Shown: positions 52,544-60,780, numbered from the stretch's first letter. The stretch is DNA of 64,000 nucleotides from Petrimonas sulfuriphila (GCF_051201015.1 NZ_JBPEHI010000002.1), one strand, 5' to 3'. Notes: generated from the sequence alone by a model not told the origin. Program-made: numbers and translations.

Positions 52544-53023
52544 TTATCGGTTTATAAATCGTGCGTACAATTCAGTAAATTTCCTACCGGCCGCGTTCGA
52601 GGTCGCTTCGTCTTTGAAGCAAAGGCGAGCCGCGCGACCCGCACTCGCATCCGAGTAGCGGTAGTCCGAACAGTAGAAGCGGGCACCCGACGGGGAAAAA
52701 TTAAACCACGGTATCCACTTCTGCTGGCTTCCGTCGTTATAGTCTGCTACCCAGCCGTCGTTATAGGCTTTTGTGATTTGTTTCAGTTTCCTGTAATCAA
52801 TTTCGTCCTGGGTGAAGCCGATCCGCTTCAATTCCTCTTCATTTACCGGTGATTCACCGGTGAATTGGCAAACCTCCTCATAAGTATCACAGTCAGTAAC
52901 CTTCCTGGAGAAATACTCCTTTCCGAAGGTGTCTTCCAGCGTTACCTTAAACTCCGGTGTTGCATCCTTGTACAACTTCCGGGCATTCGCTTCCGTAATC
53001 TGTAATGTTTTCATTTTTTTCAT
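52544..53023 (-). CDS. DGR target protein 2 (variable protein)
   Basis: 159 aa (an internal ATG at 53014 is possible). The N-terminal 95 residues are unlike target 1. The C-terminal part is paralogous: NDGWVADYNDGSQQKWIPWF, SPSGARF, the variable stretch, then AARLCFKDEATSNAAGRKF. Variable residues are Tyr, Cys, Asp, Arg, Asp, Ser and Arg at template Asn/His positions. It lies 11 bp upstream of target gene 1 in the same operon. Confidence 0.85.
   Translation of the reverse strand: MKKMKTLQITEANARKLYKDATPEFKVTLEDTFGKEYFSRKVTDCDTYEEVCQFTGESPVNEEELKRIGFTQDEIDYRKLKQITKAYNDGWVADYNDGSQQKWIPWFNFSPSGARFYCSDYRYSDASAGRAARLCFKDEATSNAAGRKFTELYARFINR
52625..52699 (-). repeat. DGR variable repeat 2 (VR2)
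   Basis: 75-bp copy of the TR inside target gene 2. It differs from the TR at 10 positions, all template adenines, and differs from VR1 only at such positions. Confidence 0.95.
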
Positions 53024-53056
53024 TTATATTGTCTAGTCTTCTTTTTCTTCTGCTGA

Positions 53057-53476
53057 CTACGGGAAAATATCCATTATCGCCGTTTCTGATATTGCCAAAA
53101 ACTGATAATCAAACATCGTCTTTTTCATTTCACCCTCAACGATATCCATGGCCTCTCTCAGGGACGATGCCTGTACGAGCATATTGACGGCTGTTTTCTT
53201 TTCCGATCCGCTTTTCTCGTCAAGCGTGATGAATGCCAGGCGGGCGTTATAATAACGGTCGCCATTTTCACTTAAAATAGTTTCAGCGAACTTTTTGCGC
53301 CGGATATCGGAAACTGAAAATACTCCGCCGATAAACGGTTCCATTTCTTTCACAATACGCTCCTCGGCTTCCGTGAAGCTTAGCGCGTCTATCAAATAAG
53401 GTTCGGTAACAGTTTTCACTACCCCCGTTTCCTGCGTTTTGTCGTAACGCACTTTACATTCAAACCAGTTGTGCAT
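53057..53476 (-). CDS. DUF4494 family protein
   Basis: 139 aa, typical of DUF4494 (MHNWFECKVRYDKTQETG, TEPYLIDALSFTEAEERI, an AVNMLVQASSLREA segment). The family is common in Bacteroidetes mobile elements; function unknown. It is part of the leftward early operon, between the 168-aa gene and DGR target 2. Confidence 0.85.
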   Translation of the reverse strand: MHNWFECKVRYDKTQETGVVKTVTEPYLIDALSFTEAEERIVKEMEPFIGGVFSVSDIRRKKFAETILSENGDRYYNARLAFITLDEKSGSEKKTAVNMLVQASSLREAMDIVEGEMKKTMFDYQFLAISETAIMDIFP

Positions 53477-53488
53477 AATTTCCTAATT

Positions 53489-53995
53489 TTATTGATTAAA
53501 CAAGTTCTTTTTTTCATCGACATACACAAACAGGCATAGCGCCAAATCTTGTGTGTTCCAGTCGATGCGTTTGTTTTTATACATCGTTCGGATGATATTT
53601 TGACATTCGTCCGCTGAATATCCGGTATCAATCCGGGCAATGTATTCGTTAATCTGGTGAAGCTTCATTCGTTTAACCGCAACCAGTCTGGCAAATCCTT
53701 TTCTTATGTGGCTTAGCCAAACATCGTAATCGCGGCCAATGACGTACTTTTTTTCATTCCATAGCCGGATGGAAGTAAAAGCGTTATTGTGAAGCTTTCC
53801 GTTCCAGTTGGTTGAAAACTCGATCCGGTTATCCGTCCATCCGTTTAACCGGAATACTTCTTTTCGCGCATCATCCTTCAGTATGTACGTGGCGATCTTT
53901 TCACCGGAATAGCTGTTGTTATCCAACTTTTTCCAGTGAACTACGCACCACACCGTCGATTCGCGTTCGTAAGTATATTCCGGTTGCTTTGTCAT
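53489..53995 (-). CDS. Early phage protein, unknown function
   Basis: 168 aa, soluble, rich in Trp and Tyr (WCVVHWKKLD, YDVWLSHIRKGFARL). No recognised domain. It overlaps the Gam stop by 4 bp (ATGA), so it is translationally coupled to Gam and may act with it. Confidence 0.7.
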   Translation of the reverse strand: MTKQPEYTYERESTVWCVVHWKKLDNNSYSGEKIATYILKDDARKEVFRLNGWTDNRIEFSTNWNGKLHNNAFTSIRLWNEKKYVIGRDYDVWLSHIRKGFARLVAVKRMKLHQINEYIARIDTGYSADECQNIIRTMYKNKRIDWNTQDLALCLFVYVDEKKNLFNQ

Positions 53996-54519
53996 ACGGC
54001 AATGGCTGATTCTTCTTTTTTCAGTTCTATAAAGAACGTTTCATCCTGAACCACTTCGATTCCGCACTTTTCGAATTGTACCGATACTTCAGGCAGTTCA
54101 CGGTCTGCCAGCAATTTGTCTTTCGCCGGCTCCTCACTGGTACGAACGTACCCGGGCAGAAACGCTTTGATCAGGTTCAGTGCGGATGCCCAGGTAAAAC
54201 CGCGCAATGTCTTCAGCTTTGGCGTTCCTGTGCGAAACCCGAAGGTTCCGTGTGCGCTGTCCATCGATTTTTTCTTTGCAAACAGGTCGTCCCGGTTCTC
54301 CATTGCGAAAGCCTGTACAATCGAAAAATTTTTGTCCTTGGTATCAGTCAGCTTCGTGATATCATCCTGATATTTTTCCCTGATTCGGGTAAACTGCTCG
54401 TCCATTGTGGCGTTGATCTTTGCCAGTTTGGCATCTGCAGCCGCATATTCGGCTATCGCCGTTTCCATTTGTTCTGACGTGATCCCGCTGTGGATCACTT
54501 TTTTTGTTCTTTTTGCCAT
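53992..54519 (-). CDS. gam: Host-nuclease inhibitor Gam
   Basis: 175 aa matching Mu-type Gam: two long N-terminal helices (AIAEYAAADAKLAKI onward) and a compact domain with HGTFGFRTGTPKLKTLRG. Gam dimers bind double-strand ends and protect linear phage DNA from RecBCD-type exonucleases. Position in the early operon downstream of the transposase genes agrees with Mu. Confidence 0.92.
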   Translation of the reverse strand: MAKRTKKVIHSGITSEQMETAIAEYAAADAKLAKINATMDEQFTRIREKYQDDITKLTDTKDKNFSIVQAFAMENRDDLFAKKKSMDSAHGTFGFRTGTPKLKTLRGFTWASALNLIKAFLPGYVRTSEEPAKDKLLADRELPEVSVQFEKCGIEVVQDETFFIELKKEESAIAV

Positions 54520-54561
54520 AATTGTTTACGTTTTAATTGTTAATGGTTTATGTTTTTTAGT

Positions 54562-54891
54562 TTACCAAATTGTTAATTGAATAGGCGGCTTTTCCAATCT
54601 TCCAAAACCCATACAGGCCATTCCCATAATGTTATTTCGATAAGTTAATATAGGGTTAACCGTACACGGTAGCTGTGAGAGATTGCACCAGTCGTTGTCT
54701 AAATGAGCACACCCCAAGCATTCTAACGTGTCGCCCCAATATTCTACAAAGTCGGCAGCGCCATTTTTTACAGCAATTTTTTTCCATTCCTCCCACCTTT
54801 CTCGTCTTGTGGAGTCCGTCATATCGCCACGTTTATTCCCCAAAATTTGCATCCAGCTACTTTCGAGTGTTACTGGTTCTAATCCTTCCAT
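54562..54891 (-). CDS. Cysteine-containing early phage protein, unknown function
   Basis: 109 aa. Cysteines at LECLGCAHLDNDWC and in LPCTVNP suggest a small metal-binding site. No family recognised. Spacing to Gam is 42 bp and to the upstream gene 9 bp. Confidence 0.6.
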   Translation of the reverse strand: MEGLEPVTLESSWMQILGNKRGDMTDSTRRERWEEWKKIAVKNGAADFVEYWGDTLECLGCAHLDNDWCNLSQLPCTVNPILTYRNNIMGMACMGFGRLEKPPIQLTIW

Positions 54892-54900
54892 AATTTTTAA

Positions 54901-55098
54901 TTATAAATTATTCATTTCTTCTTCCACCTCATCCAGTTGTTTGCGCGGGTTTGGCTCGTTCAGCTCATTCAGCATATTGTTGAACGAGGTATAACTACCG
55001 CCGATTACCGGCTCAATGTGCTTGTAAAAAACACGCTTACGGTCTTTCCTGGACTTGTGTTTATCCAGGTCGGGAAAAAGTAATTTTTGTGCTCCCAT
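54901..55098 (-). CDS. Small early phage protein, unknown function
   Basis: 65 aa, basic N-terminal half (LDKHKSRKDRKRVFYKHI) and acidic C-terminus. Spacing of 9 and 15 bp to its neighbours supports it as part of the early operon. Confidence 0.55.
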   Translation of the reverse strand: MGAQKLLFPDLDKHKSRKDRKRVFYKHIEPVIGGSYTSFNNMLNELNEPNPRKQLDEVEEEMNNL

Positions 55099-55113
55099 GA
55101 CAAGTAATAATAA

Positions 55114-55386
55114 TCAGTAATTAGTAACTATTCTGAAATCATCTCCCACAACTTCATCGCGTCTCAACGGAGTGCTGATGGTTTCCAGCCTGATCTCCCA
55201 CACGTGCATTTCACGCACTTTAGTATCCCACTCTGGATCGGTCACTGGATGCAGCGACAACCAGGATAAAATATTCTTAATCCGACCTTCAACCTCACTT
55301 TTCGATAACTGAATGCGCTCGCGCTCCCTTTGCGCCTCCGTAATCCGTTTCGATTTCACTACATTCATCATATCACCTGCTTCCAT
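55114..55386 (-). CDS. Small helical early phage protein, unknown function
   Basis: 90 aa from the ATG at 55386 (TTG 55392 possible). Mostly charged helix (RITEAQRERERIQLSKSEVE), likely coiled coil. No family recognised; 20-bp spacing to the upstream gene. Confidence 0.6.
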   Translation of the reverse strand: MEAGDMMNVVKSKRITEAQRERERIQLSKSEVEGRIKNILSWLSLHPVTDPEWDTKVREMHVWEIRLETISTPLRRDEVVGDDFRIVTNY

Positions 55387-55406
55387 TTTCAATCAGTTAT
55401 CCAACC

Positions 55407-55862
55407 TCAGTTTACCGAAATCAGAATCCCCAATAACTCCTCAGGCACACGTGGGGCTTTGATCTGCTGTTTCCTGCGAATATTTTCCAGTTTAGGAATA
55501 AGTCCGCTTAACTCTTCAATGGTAAGACGGCGAAATATCTTTCCCGCGATGCGCGGCTGCATGCAAAAATTATCCACGTTTGCCCAACTGGTAGTATCCA
55601 CTCCGAGTTGTTGTATCCGATGCAATACGGCAGACCGTCGTTTTTTAAGTTCAATCTGCAAGCGCTCCTCCGACATGCCACCGTTCACACTTTCGCGCAT
55701 AGACGCACACATGCGTTTGTATTCGTCTTCTCTCATTTCCCGTAATGAGTCCGTCCGACCGTCGGTAAACGACAAGACAAGCTCCTCCTTTAATCCGTCA
55801 TGTGCTCCGGGCATCCGGTTAATGAGCGACCAGAACTCTGCAAAGTTTTTCACTGCTTTCAT
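55407..55862 (-). CDS. Early phage protein, possibly GemA/Gp16-like
   Basis: 151 aa. The C-terminal part (RRSAVLHRIQQLGVDTTSW, then RIAGKIFRRLTIEELSGLIPKL) recalls the conserved end of Mu gp16/GemA-type regulators. Position between MuB-related genes and Gam is compatible. The similarity is modest and from memory. Confidence 0.55.
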   Translation of the reverse strand: MKAVKNFAEFWSLINRMPGAHDGLKEELVLSFTDGRTDSLREMREDEYKRMCASMRESVNGGMSEERLQIELKKRRSAVLHRIQQLGVDTTSWANVDNFCMQPRIAGKIFRRLTIEELSGLIPKLENIRRKQQIKAPRVPEELLGILISVN

Positions 55863-55885
55863 ATTCCTTGGTTTTCAATTAGTAA

Positions 55886-56521
55886 TTAGTAATTCTCCGG
55901 GACTCTCTCCCCCCAATACCGCAGCGCCTTCTCCGGCCATACGTCAAAATATCCTTTCTCTCCGATGTATCGCCCTTTGGAAATAGCCCGGTAACCTTCC
56001 ACCCATATTTTCATATCCGCATCATACATAACCGATTTCGCAGCGCGGCCAGCGGGCTGCTTGCCGTCTGCGTGACTTGAGAAAACAATCAGTTTATTGC
56101 TTCTAAACTCTTCTTTGAACTCTATATATTGCCGATAATTCAACTGCGTGTATTGAAAGCTGTTAATGATTATGAATTCGGGGCTTTTATGACGTCTCAA
56201 GCGCTTTGCCAGTTCTTCCATCGGTTCGTTATCGATAATGAGAATCTTTCCGGCGTAATCTTCCATCCGGTGACGGCTTAGTGTATCCTGCACTGTTTTG
56301 GCGCTTCCTTCTTCCATTTCATTAATAGCTACCCGTCCATTGCGGGACAGCTCCATCGATAGCTGATACAGGAATGAACCTTTGCCGTTGGATGAATTTC
56401 CGTACACAAACCAAACGCCCCGCGCTTCAGGCTTCCCGAAGGCATCAAACCATGCTCCGCGAAAATCAAGCAGCTTGTATTTTTTATTTAAAATTTCGTT
56501 TATAGAATATGCCCGTGCCAT
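55886..56521 (-). CDS. P-loop ATPase of the early region
   Basis: 211 aa. Walker A GNSSNGKGSFL at about residues 41-51 and Walker B KILIIDNE at about 91-98 define a RecA/AAA-like NTPase; a downstream VFSSHADGKQPAGRAAK resembles sensor and arginine-finger regions. It follows the MuB gene by 21 bp. A role in phage DNA replication or transposition is inferred from context only. Confidence 0.7.
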   Translation of the reverse strand: MARAYSINEILNKKYKLLDFRGAWFDAFGKPEARGVWFVYGNSSNGKGSFLYQLSMELSRNGRVAINEMEEGSAKTVQDTLSRHRMEDYAGKILIIDNEPMEELAKRLRRHKSPEFIIINSFQYTQLNYRQYIEFKEEFRSNKLIVFSSHADGKQPAGRAAKSVMYDADMKIWVEGYRAISKGRYIGEKGYFDVWPEKALRYWGERVPENY

Positions 56522-56542
56522 TATTTACCGTTTAAATGGAGT

Positions 56543-57424
56543 TTAATTACCTTTTAACTGCTGTTTTTTTCTTTCCGCCCTTACCTTCTTATCCACGCGC
56601 CGCAAGTCGAATCCGCACGATGAGGCATCTTTAACGATGGCGGAAATTATTTTTTCATCCGTCAGCCCGTTAGCGCGACAAATGGCATAAACATCGTGTG
56701 CCGAAGTTGGCTCGGCTTCGTAAAATTTCCGTCCGATCCTGCTTTCCAGTTCCTGATACCCTTTTTTATTGTATCTCAGACCCTGTTCCATACGCCGCTG
56801 CATGTACGAAGTGGACAGGAACACAATCCCCGCTTTCCTGTGTAAGTGATTGTAAATAGTAATGAAATAATACAGAAGGTTATCCGACAATTTGTCGCCC
56901 TCGTCGAAGATGAGCAGGGGAGAATCCATTTCGGATATCTTCTCAATCACCAGCATTATTTTTTCGCGGGCACTTTTTTGCGTGTTAATGCGAATTCCAG
57001 CCGCCCTGGCCAGTTCGATTGCAAAAATGGATTTCTTCATGTCTTCATCGCAAAGAAGGTATATCACATTTTTTCGTTCGCTCCGGTAAAGCTCCGCCGC
57101 GGTTGTTTTGCCACTTCCTGCCGGTGCCGTCAGCCAGGTAACACCTTTTTCATCCTGTGCGTTCTGCAAACAGAAATACACGTCTTTAAACGTTGGCGTT
57201 TCTACCACTTGCCAATCAGTGAGGTTTCCGGCATCAGACACCTGGGCCCGGATACTCTTCCACATGTCGTCGGAAATATACTCCCATTTTCCGTTAAGGA
57301 TTGATGAGACGGTTGACGGACTTACGTTTTTAAGGCTCATGGCCGCGCTGTTACGGCTCCCGTACCTGTCACAATACGCCAGTAGCATGGCGCTTATTTC
57401 GTGTTTCTTCTCTTCGCTAATCAT
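56543..57424 (-). CDS. MuB-like transposition target ATPase
   Basis: 293 aa. An N-terminal HTH domain (SAAMSLKNVSPSTVSSILNG) precedes an AAA+ module with Walker A APAGSGKTTAA (about 100-110) and Walker B LLIFDEGDK (about 165). MuB binds target DNA, gives target immunity and stimulates MuA. It starts 11 bp downstream of the MuA gene. Confidence 0.9.
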   Translation of the reverse strand: MISEEKKHEISAMLLAYCDRYGSRNSAAMSLKNVSPSTVSSILNGKWEYISDDMWKSIRAQVSDAGNLTDWQVVETPTFKDVYFCLQNAQDEKGVTWLTAPAGSGKTTAAELYRSERKNVIYLLCDEDMKKSIFAIELARAAGIRINTQKSAREKIMLVIEKISEMDSPLLIFDEGDKLSDNLLYYFITIYNHLHRKAGIVFLSTSYMQRRMEQGLRYNKKGYQELESRIGRKFYEAEPTSAHDVYAICRANGLTDEKIISAIVKDASSCGFDLRRVDKKVRAERKKQQLKGN

Positions 57425-57435
57425 AGTTTGATTTT

Positions 57436-59490
57436 TTATAGTTTATCGTACTGGGCAACCTCGTCATACGTGAGGTTGCTGATCTCTTTTTCCCATTCTC
57501 CTATTTCCACGGTTTCCCGTTTCCTGGCCTTGACTTCTTTAAATCCATTTGTTTTCCCTTGTCTCATGCTTGCAGCTTGGGCTTTCTTGCCTATTCCTTT
57601 CAGTTCCGGCCTGTTCAACCCGAATTGTTCTGGTGCGACTCCCCATTCGTATTCCAGTTCCATATTCTTTTGATGGTTCTCAACCCGCAATTCCCGTTCT
57701 TTGTCGGCCACCCGTCGGATGAAAGAACTGCTTTCCTGTGTGGCGTCCTGAGTGGCGCGGAAAACTTTTACGTACGGGAGCGCGTCGGTGACGTACCGGG
57801 TACCGGTGGCGTCTTTCACATACAGGCGCACCTGCGTGAGGTCGAGCGGGTCGTACTGCACGAAAAACCGACGTCCTATGTTCTTTTTCCGGAAATCGAA
57901 GTCAGGCAAATCCCCGGCGTACACGTCGTACGTGTATTTTTTCTTGTCTATGGTAATGGTAATGCCGCAATCGGTAAACGTGGAGGCTTTTGCCGTCATC
58001 ATCCAGAACATTTCAATCATGTCCAGTCTGTCAACCGGTTTGGCTTTTTCGTTGGTGGAGTTCAGGTACATTTCACGGCGTGAAATTCCGGTTGCGGGGT
58101 GTTTGCCAGAGTTCCATTCCTCGCGGGCGATGGCGTAGGCTTCTTTTAGTTCGTCGAGGGTATATAAATTCTCCTTGTTCGCTTGCAAAAACTCCAAATT
58201 TTGACGGCTTTTTTCCGATGTGGCCGTGATGTTTTGTCCTGTGAAACGCCAATCCTTGTGTAATATTTCCGCCTGGAAGCGCCCAAAAACGGCTTCTATC
58301 GACTTGCCCGTAGCACGATACGGAGTAGTGGGACGCTTCAAACGGCAAATTCTGCCCAGAAATCCTGTCGAATCCAGTTTCTTGTGCCCGCCCTGGTTGT
58401 CGGTAACAATTTCGAACGGGCGGCTTTGTGCCAGTTCCACCGCCATGCGGTAGGCGTTGTATTGCGCCTCGTAGTTTTCCGAGTCGGAAATGTGATAACC
58501 GAGAAACATTTCGCTGTAAGCGTCCAGCACTTCATAAACCTGTGTGGTTGCTACAACCAGTTTGCCGTCTTCGTAAGCCTTGTAATAAAGATTGAGTTTC
58601 GTTCCGTCACCATACCACAGCGAGTCGCGTTTTTCCGGCAACATGGTTTGATGTTTGTACCCGAACTTCTGAAACGCTTTTAATTCGCCATATACGGCAT
58701 CATACCAGCGTTGTATGTTTTCCGGGGCATTAAGGTAGTTCGTTACGGAAGCCTCGTTCTTTAATTTTTTCCATCCGTAATTATCCGCCACCCGGTTAAA
58801 TTCCGCCCATATCTGTTTGTCGGTCATTACTGGCACCCGGCAACGTTTTTTCATCACGAGAAACATGCCCGCCTCTTCTGTTATCTTTTGAGTGTTCCTG
58901 TTTCCGAGTTTACCGGAAACAAGACAGCCATAACCCTCCTTTTTGTACTGGTTTATTTTGTCGCGTAGACGGGGATGGCTCCTCGGCAGCGTGTGCCCCG
59001 GATTTTTTCGGAGTCGCTCAACCGTGCCGTAAATGCTTGACCATGCGTCCGCCGCACTACCTTGCATCCTTTTACGCATTTTCTTGTTATCCTCTACCAT
59101 CATAACCAGCAGGTTCAAAACATCTGCATTTTGTGCATATTCCTCTTGCAACTCGTCCGGTATGGTAACGCCGTCCTCCGTTTCATATTCCGCGAAGAAA
59201 CTTCGAGCGTCTGAATCTTTTTCAATTTCAGATAACATCATGCTTTCCTTGTAATTATCGTATGGGTTTCCCCATTTTTCGTCAAACCTTACCTTGAATC
59301 GCTGCGGCATGGTGTCGTATTCAATAAGCGCGTAATTATCCAGCCCCTTACCCGGGCGAACAACGTTGAGCTTACCGGTTGCACACAGCTTTTTATAATT
59401 GCTTTCGCTCATTACCTGTGGCCCAGATTCACTCTCCGTCTCCGTCAGTTCGGAAAATGTCACACACATTATCTTGTTATACCATTCCAT
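57436..59490 (-). CDS. MuA-like DDE transposase
   Basis: 684 aa. The catalytic triad is Asp295 (YGDGTKL), Asp364 (IVTDNQGGHK) and Glu399 (TGKSIEAVFGRF) in an RNase H-like rve domain, followed by a Mu-transposase C-terminal beta-barrel and a charged tail that may contact MuB. N-terminal DNA-binding domains cover residues 25-260. It drives replicative transposition by binding the end repeats. Start at 59490; a second ATG at codon 8 is possible. Confidence 0.95.
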   Translation of the reverse strand: MEWYNKIMCVTFSELTETESESGPQVMSESNYKKLCATGKLNVVRPGKGLDNYALIEYDTMPQRFKVRFDEKWGNPYDNYKESMMLSEIEKDSDARSFFAEYETEDGVTIPDELQEEYAQNADVLNLLVMMVEDNKKMRKRMQGSAADAWSSIYGTVERLRKNPGHTLPRSHPRLRDKINQYKKEGYGCLVSGKLGNRNTQKITEEAGMFLVMKKRCRVPVMTDKQIWAEFNRVADNYGWKKLKNEASVTNYLNAPENIQRWYDAVYGELKAFQKFGYKHQTMLPEKRDSLWYGDGTKLNLYYKAYEDGKLVVATTQVYEVLDAYSEMFLGYHISDSENYEAQYNAYRMAVELAQSRPFEIVTDNQGGHKKLDSTGFLGRICRLKRPTTPYRATGKSIEAVFGRFQAEILHKDWRFTGQNITATSEKSRQNLEFLQANKENLYTLDELKEAYAIAREEWNSGKHPATGISRREMYLNSTNEKAKPVDRLDMIEMFWMMTAKASTFTDCGITITIDKKKYTYDVYAGDLPDFDFRKKNIGRRFFVQYDPLDLTQVRLYVKDATGTRYVTDALPYVKVFRATQDATQESSSFIRRVADKERELRVENHQKNMELEYEWGVAPEQFGLNRPELKGIGKKAQAASMRQGKTNGFKEVKARKRETVEIGEWEKEISNLTYDEVAQYDKL

Positions 59491-59510
59491 TCAGCTGTCT
59501 TTTGTTCCCG

Positions 59511-59529
59511 CCCGGGACTTGAACCCGGG
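59511..59529. other. tRNA T-arm-like hairpin upstream of the MuA gene
   Basis: On the minus strand a 6-bp stem (CCCGGG/CCCGGG) encloses the 7-nt loop TTCAAGT, and the flank continues GCGGGAA like an acceptor strand. It matches the T-arm of a tRNA, but no matching 5' acceptor, D-arm or anticodon arm is present. It may be a tRNA relic or a regulatory hairpin in the transposase leader. Confidence 0.45.
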
Positions 59530-59541
59530 TGTATGCCGTTC

Positions 59542-59561
59542 GGTATTAATTACTACCTTTG
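59542..59561 (+). promoter_or_regulatory. Imperfect palindrome with a -7 box (TACCTTTG)
   Basis: GGTATTAATTACTACC (59542-59557) is a palindrome with one mismatched pair. It overlaps a TAnnTTTG match at 59554-59561 pointing rightward. It could be an operator-controlled promoter for the plus-strand frame at 59592, or a regulator site for the transposase gene. Confidence 0.4.
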
Positions 59562-59591
59562 TTTTGCCTAACTTTTTAAATAGTAATCAGT

Positions 59592-60035
59592 ATGAGTAAA
59601 AAAGTAAATTCTAAAAGGAAAATATGGAGGTTAAATGTCCTTGCGGTTTATCACGAAAATGTAAAACCAATCAATTACAGAAAGACAATTTACGATCTCC
59701 TATATAATCTTGCACGTCTTTATAAACTTCAGATAGCGATATCTTACGAGCACCAATTCTCCGACGAATTTGATTCTGAAACCCTGCAAATTCATTCGCA
59801 ATACGTTGAAGACCTTTTTTATCTAAGGTCAACGGATCAGACCCACGTTGATCGCAAAATATTTCAAAGCCTGATTGAGGACGTGTTTCATGGAAGTGGA
59901 TTTTGGTATCCGGTTGACGTGTTTTGCCTATATCAGAAACACAACAGCAAAATTCCATTCCCAAATGAGTTTGAGCAACCTCTTTTTGGACCGGGTGTTC
60001 TTTTTTCTCGAGTTCCGCCAAAGGGCACAAAGTAG
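59592..60035 (+). CDS. Alternative hypothetical protein (competes with 59671-60075 on minus strand)
   Basis: 147 aa, aromatic- and Asp/Glu-rich, no family recognised. Support: a -7 box 30 bp upstream and protein-like composition. Against: it runs opposite to the early operon. This frame and the minus-strand frame at 59671-60075 overlap by 365 bp; most likely only one is real. Confidence 0.35.
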   Translation: MSKKVNSKRKIWRLNVLAVYHENVKPINYRKTIYDLLYNLARLYKLQIAISYEHQFSDEFDSETLQIHSQYVEDLFYLRSTDQTHVDRKIFQSLIEDVFHGSGFWYPVDVFCLYQKHNSKIPFPNEFEQPLFGPGVLFSRVPPKGTK

Positions 60036-60075
60036 TATCTTTGGTAATGTTTTTTGAGGGAATATTTTTTCTCAT
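59671..60075 (-). CDS. Hypothetical early phage protein (competes with 59592-60035 on plus strand)
   Basis: 134 aa, no family recognised; contains a triple Cys (FCCCVSD). Support: it fits the early operon, starting 24 bp after the stop of the upstream gene, with an AT-rich leader like its neighbours. Against: it leaves a 180-bp gap before MuA, and the opposite strand also has a long frame. Confidence 0.45.
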   Translation of the reverse strand: MRKNIPSKNITKDTTLCPLAELEKKEHPVQKEVAQTHLGMEFCCCVSDIGKTRQPDTKIHFHETRPQSGFEIFCDQRGSDPLTLDKKGLQRIANEFAGFQNQIRRRIGARKISLSEVYKDVQDYIGDRKLSFCN

Positions 60076-60099
60076 AATTATAAATTTTACGGGTTAATG

Positions 60100-60294
60100 T
60101 TACTGCTTGTAAATTCCAAATTCAGGAACTTCATCTCCAAAGAATTCGGGGAAAGCTTCAACAAGTCTACGCTTGTTTGACGTGTCGGCTTTGTAGAATA
60201 ATTCTTTTAATGCAACATTGAATGAGCCTTCTCCGGTTCTTGCGCCATTGTGCATCTGCATAAACACGCTTTGTTTTTTAGTTTCATTGTTCAT
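60100..60294 (-). CDS. Small early phage protein, unknown function
   Basis: 64 aa with NGARTGEGSFNVALKELFYK and KRRLVEAFPEFFGDE. No family recognised. A 4-bp overlap with the preceding membrane-protein gene supports an operon. Confidence 0.6.
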   Translation of the reverse strand: MNNETKKQSVFMQMHNGARTGEGSFNVALKELFYKADTSNKRRLVEAFPEFFGDEVPEFGIYKQ

Positions 60295-60485
60295 AATTCA
60301 TCAATTTTAAATCGTTTTTCAATTTTCTTGTAATCACCCCTCCGGGAGGCGCGTAAAAACAACACGCCCGATATCAGGAACCAGGCCACCGCCGCAATGC
60401 TCGCCCACAGCGGCGAATATTCCGTGTCAACCGACAATCCTATCCAGGATGCCATAAAGTTTACCAGGATCAGTTTCGTTTTCAT
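60291..60485 (-). CDS. Small two-helix membrane protein of the early operon
   Basis: 64 aa with two hydrophobic stretches (LILVNFMASWIGL and LWASIAAVAWFLISGVLFL) and a basic C-terminus. Function unknown. 7 bp downstream of the Ner-like gene. Confidence 0.6.
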   Translation of the reverse strand: MKTKLILVNFMASWIGLSVDTEYSPLWASIAAVAWFLISGVLFLRASRRGDYKKIEKRFKIDEL

Positions 60486-60492
60486 ACTACAC

Positions 60493-60699
60493 CTACTTTT
60501 TAATTTTCACAACTCTCGTATCTAGTTCCACACCTCCAAATCGTTCAATGGCCGTGTGGCGTATTTTTCGCGCCAGTTCACTGTTTGTCTCCCCGTTTAA
60601 TGCGCCTCGCACAGTGGGATACGACGTTTTAAACAAGTCTCTTAATTTTGTCCTTACTCCGTCTGGTACTAAAATTTTATTTTGCTTTTCTTGTGTCAT
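60493..60699 (-). CDS. Ner/Cro-like small DNA-binding protein (predicted)
   Basis: 68 aa, basic. VRTKLRDLFKTSYPTVRGAL followed by ELARKIRHTAIERFGG has the outline of a small helix-turn-helix protein. It is the first gene of the early operon, divergent from the repressor, exactly where Mu encodes Ner. It probably turns down early and repressor promoters. Confidence 0.65.
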   Translation of the reverse strand: MTQEKQNKILVPDGVRTKLRDLFKTSYPTVRGALNGETNSELARKIRHTAIERFGGVELDTRVVKIKK

Positions 60700-60720
60700 A
60701 TTGAATTATTTCTCTACTTT

Positions 60721-60780
60721 TGTGAACTTTCACAACTGAAAGGTTTTGCAAATATAGAAAATATATTTTCGATTATCAAA
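60721..60780. promoter_or_regulatory. Early promoter and operator region
   Basis: Minus strand: TTTG (60780-60777) and TATATTTG (60756-60749) are 20 bp apart, a full consensus promoter for the early operon. The spacer is occupied by a perfect 14-bp palindrome GAAAATATATTTTC (60757-60770). A second perfect palindrome, TGTGAACTTTCACA, lies at 60721-60734. Both are likely operators for the repressor and Ner-like protein. Confidence 0.65.
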
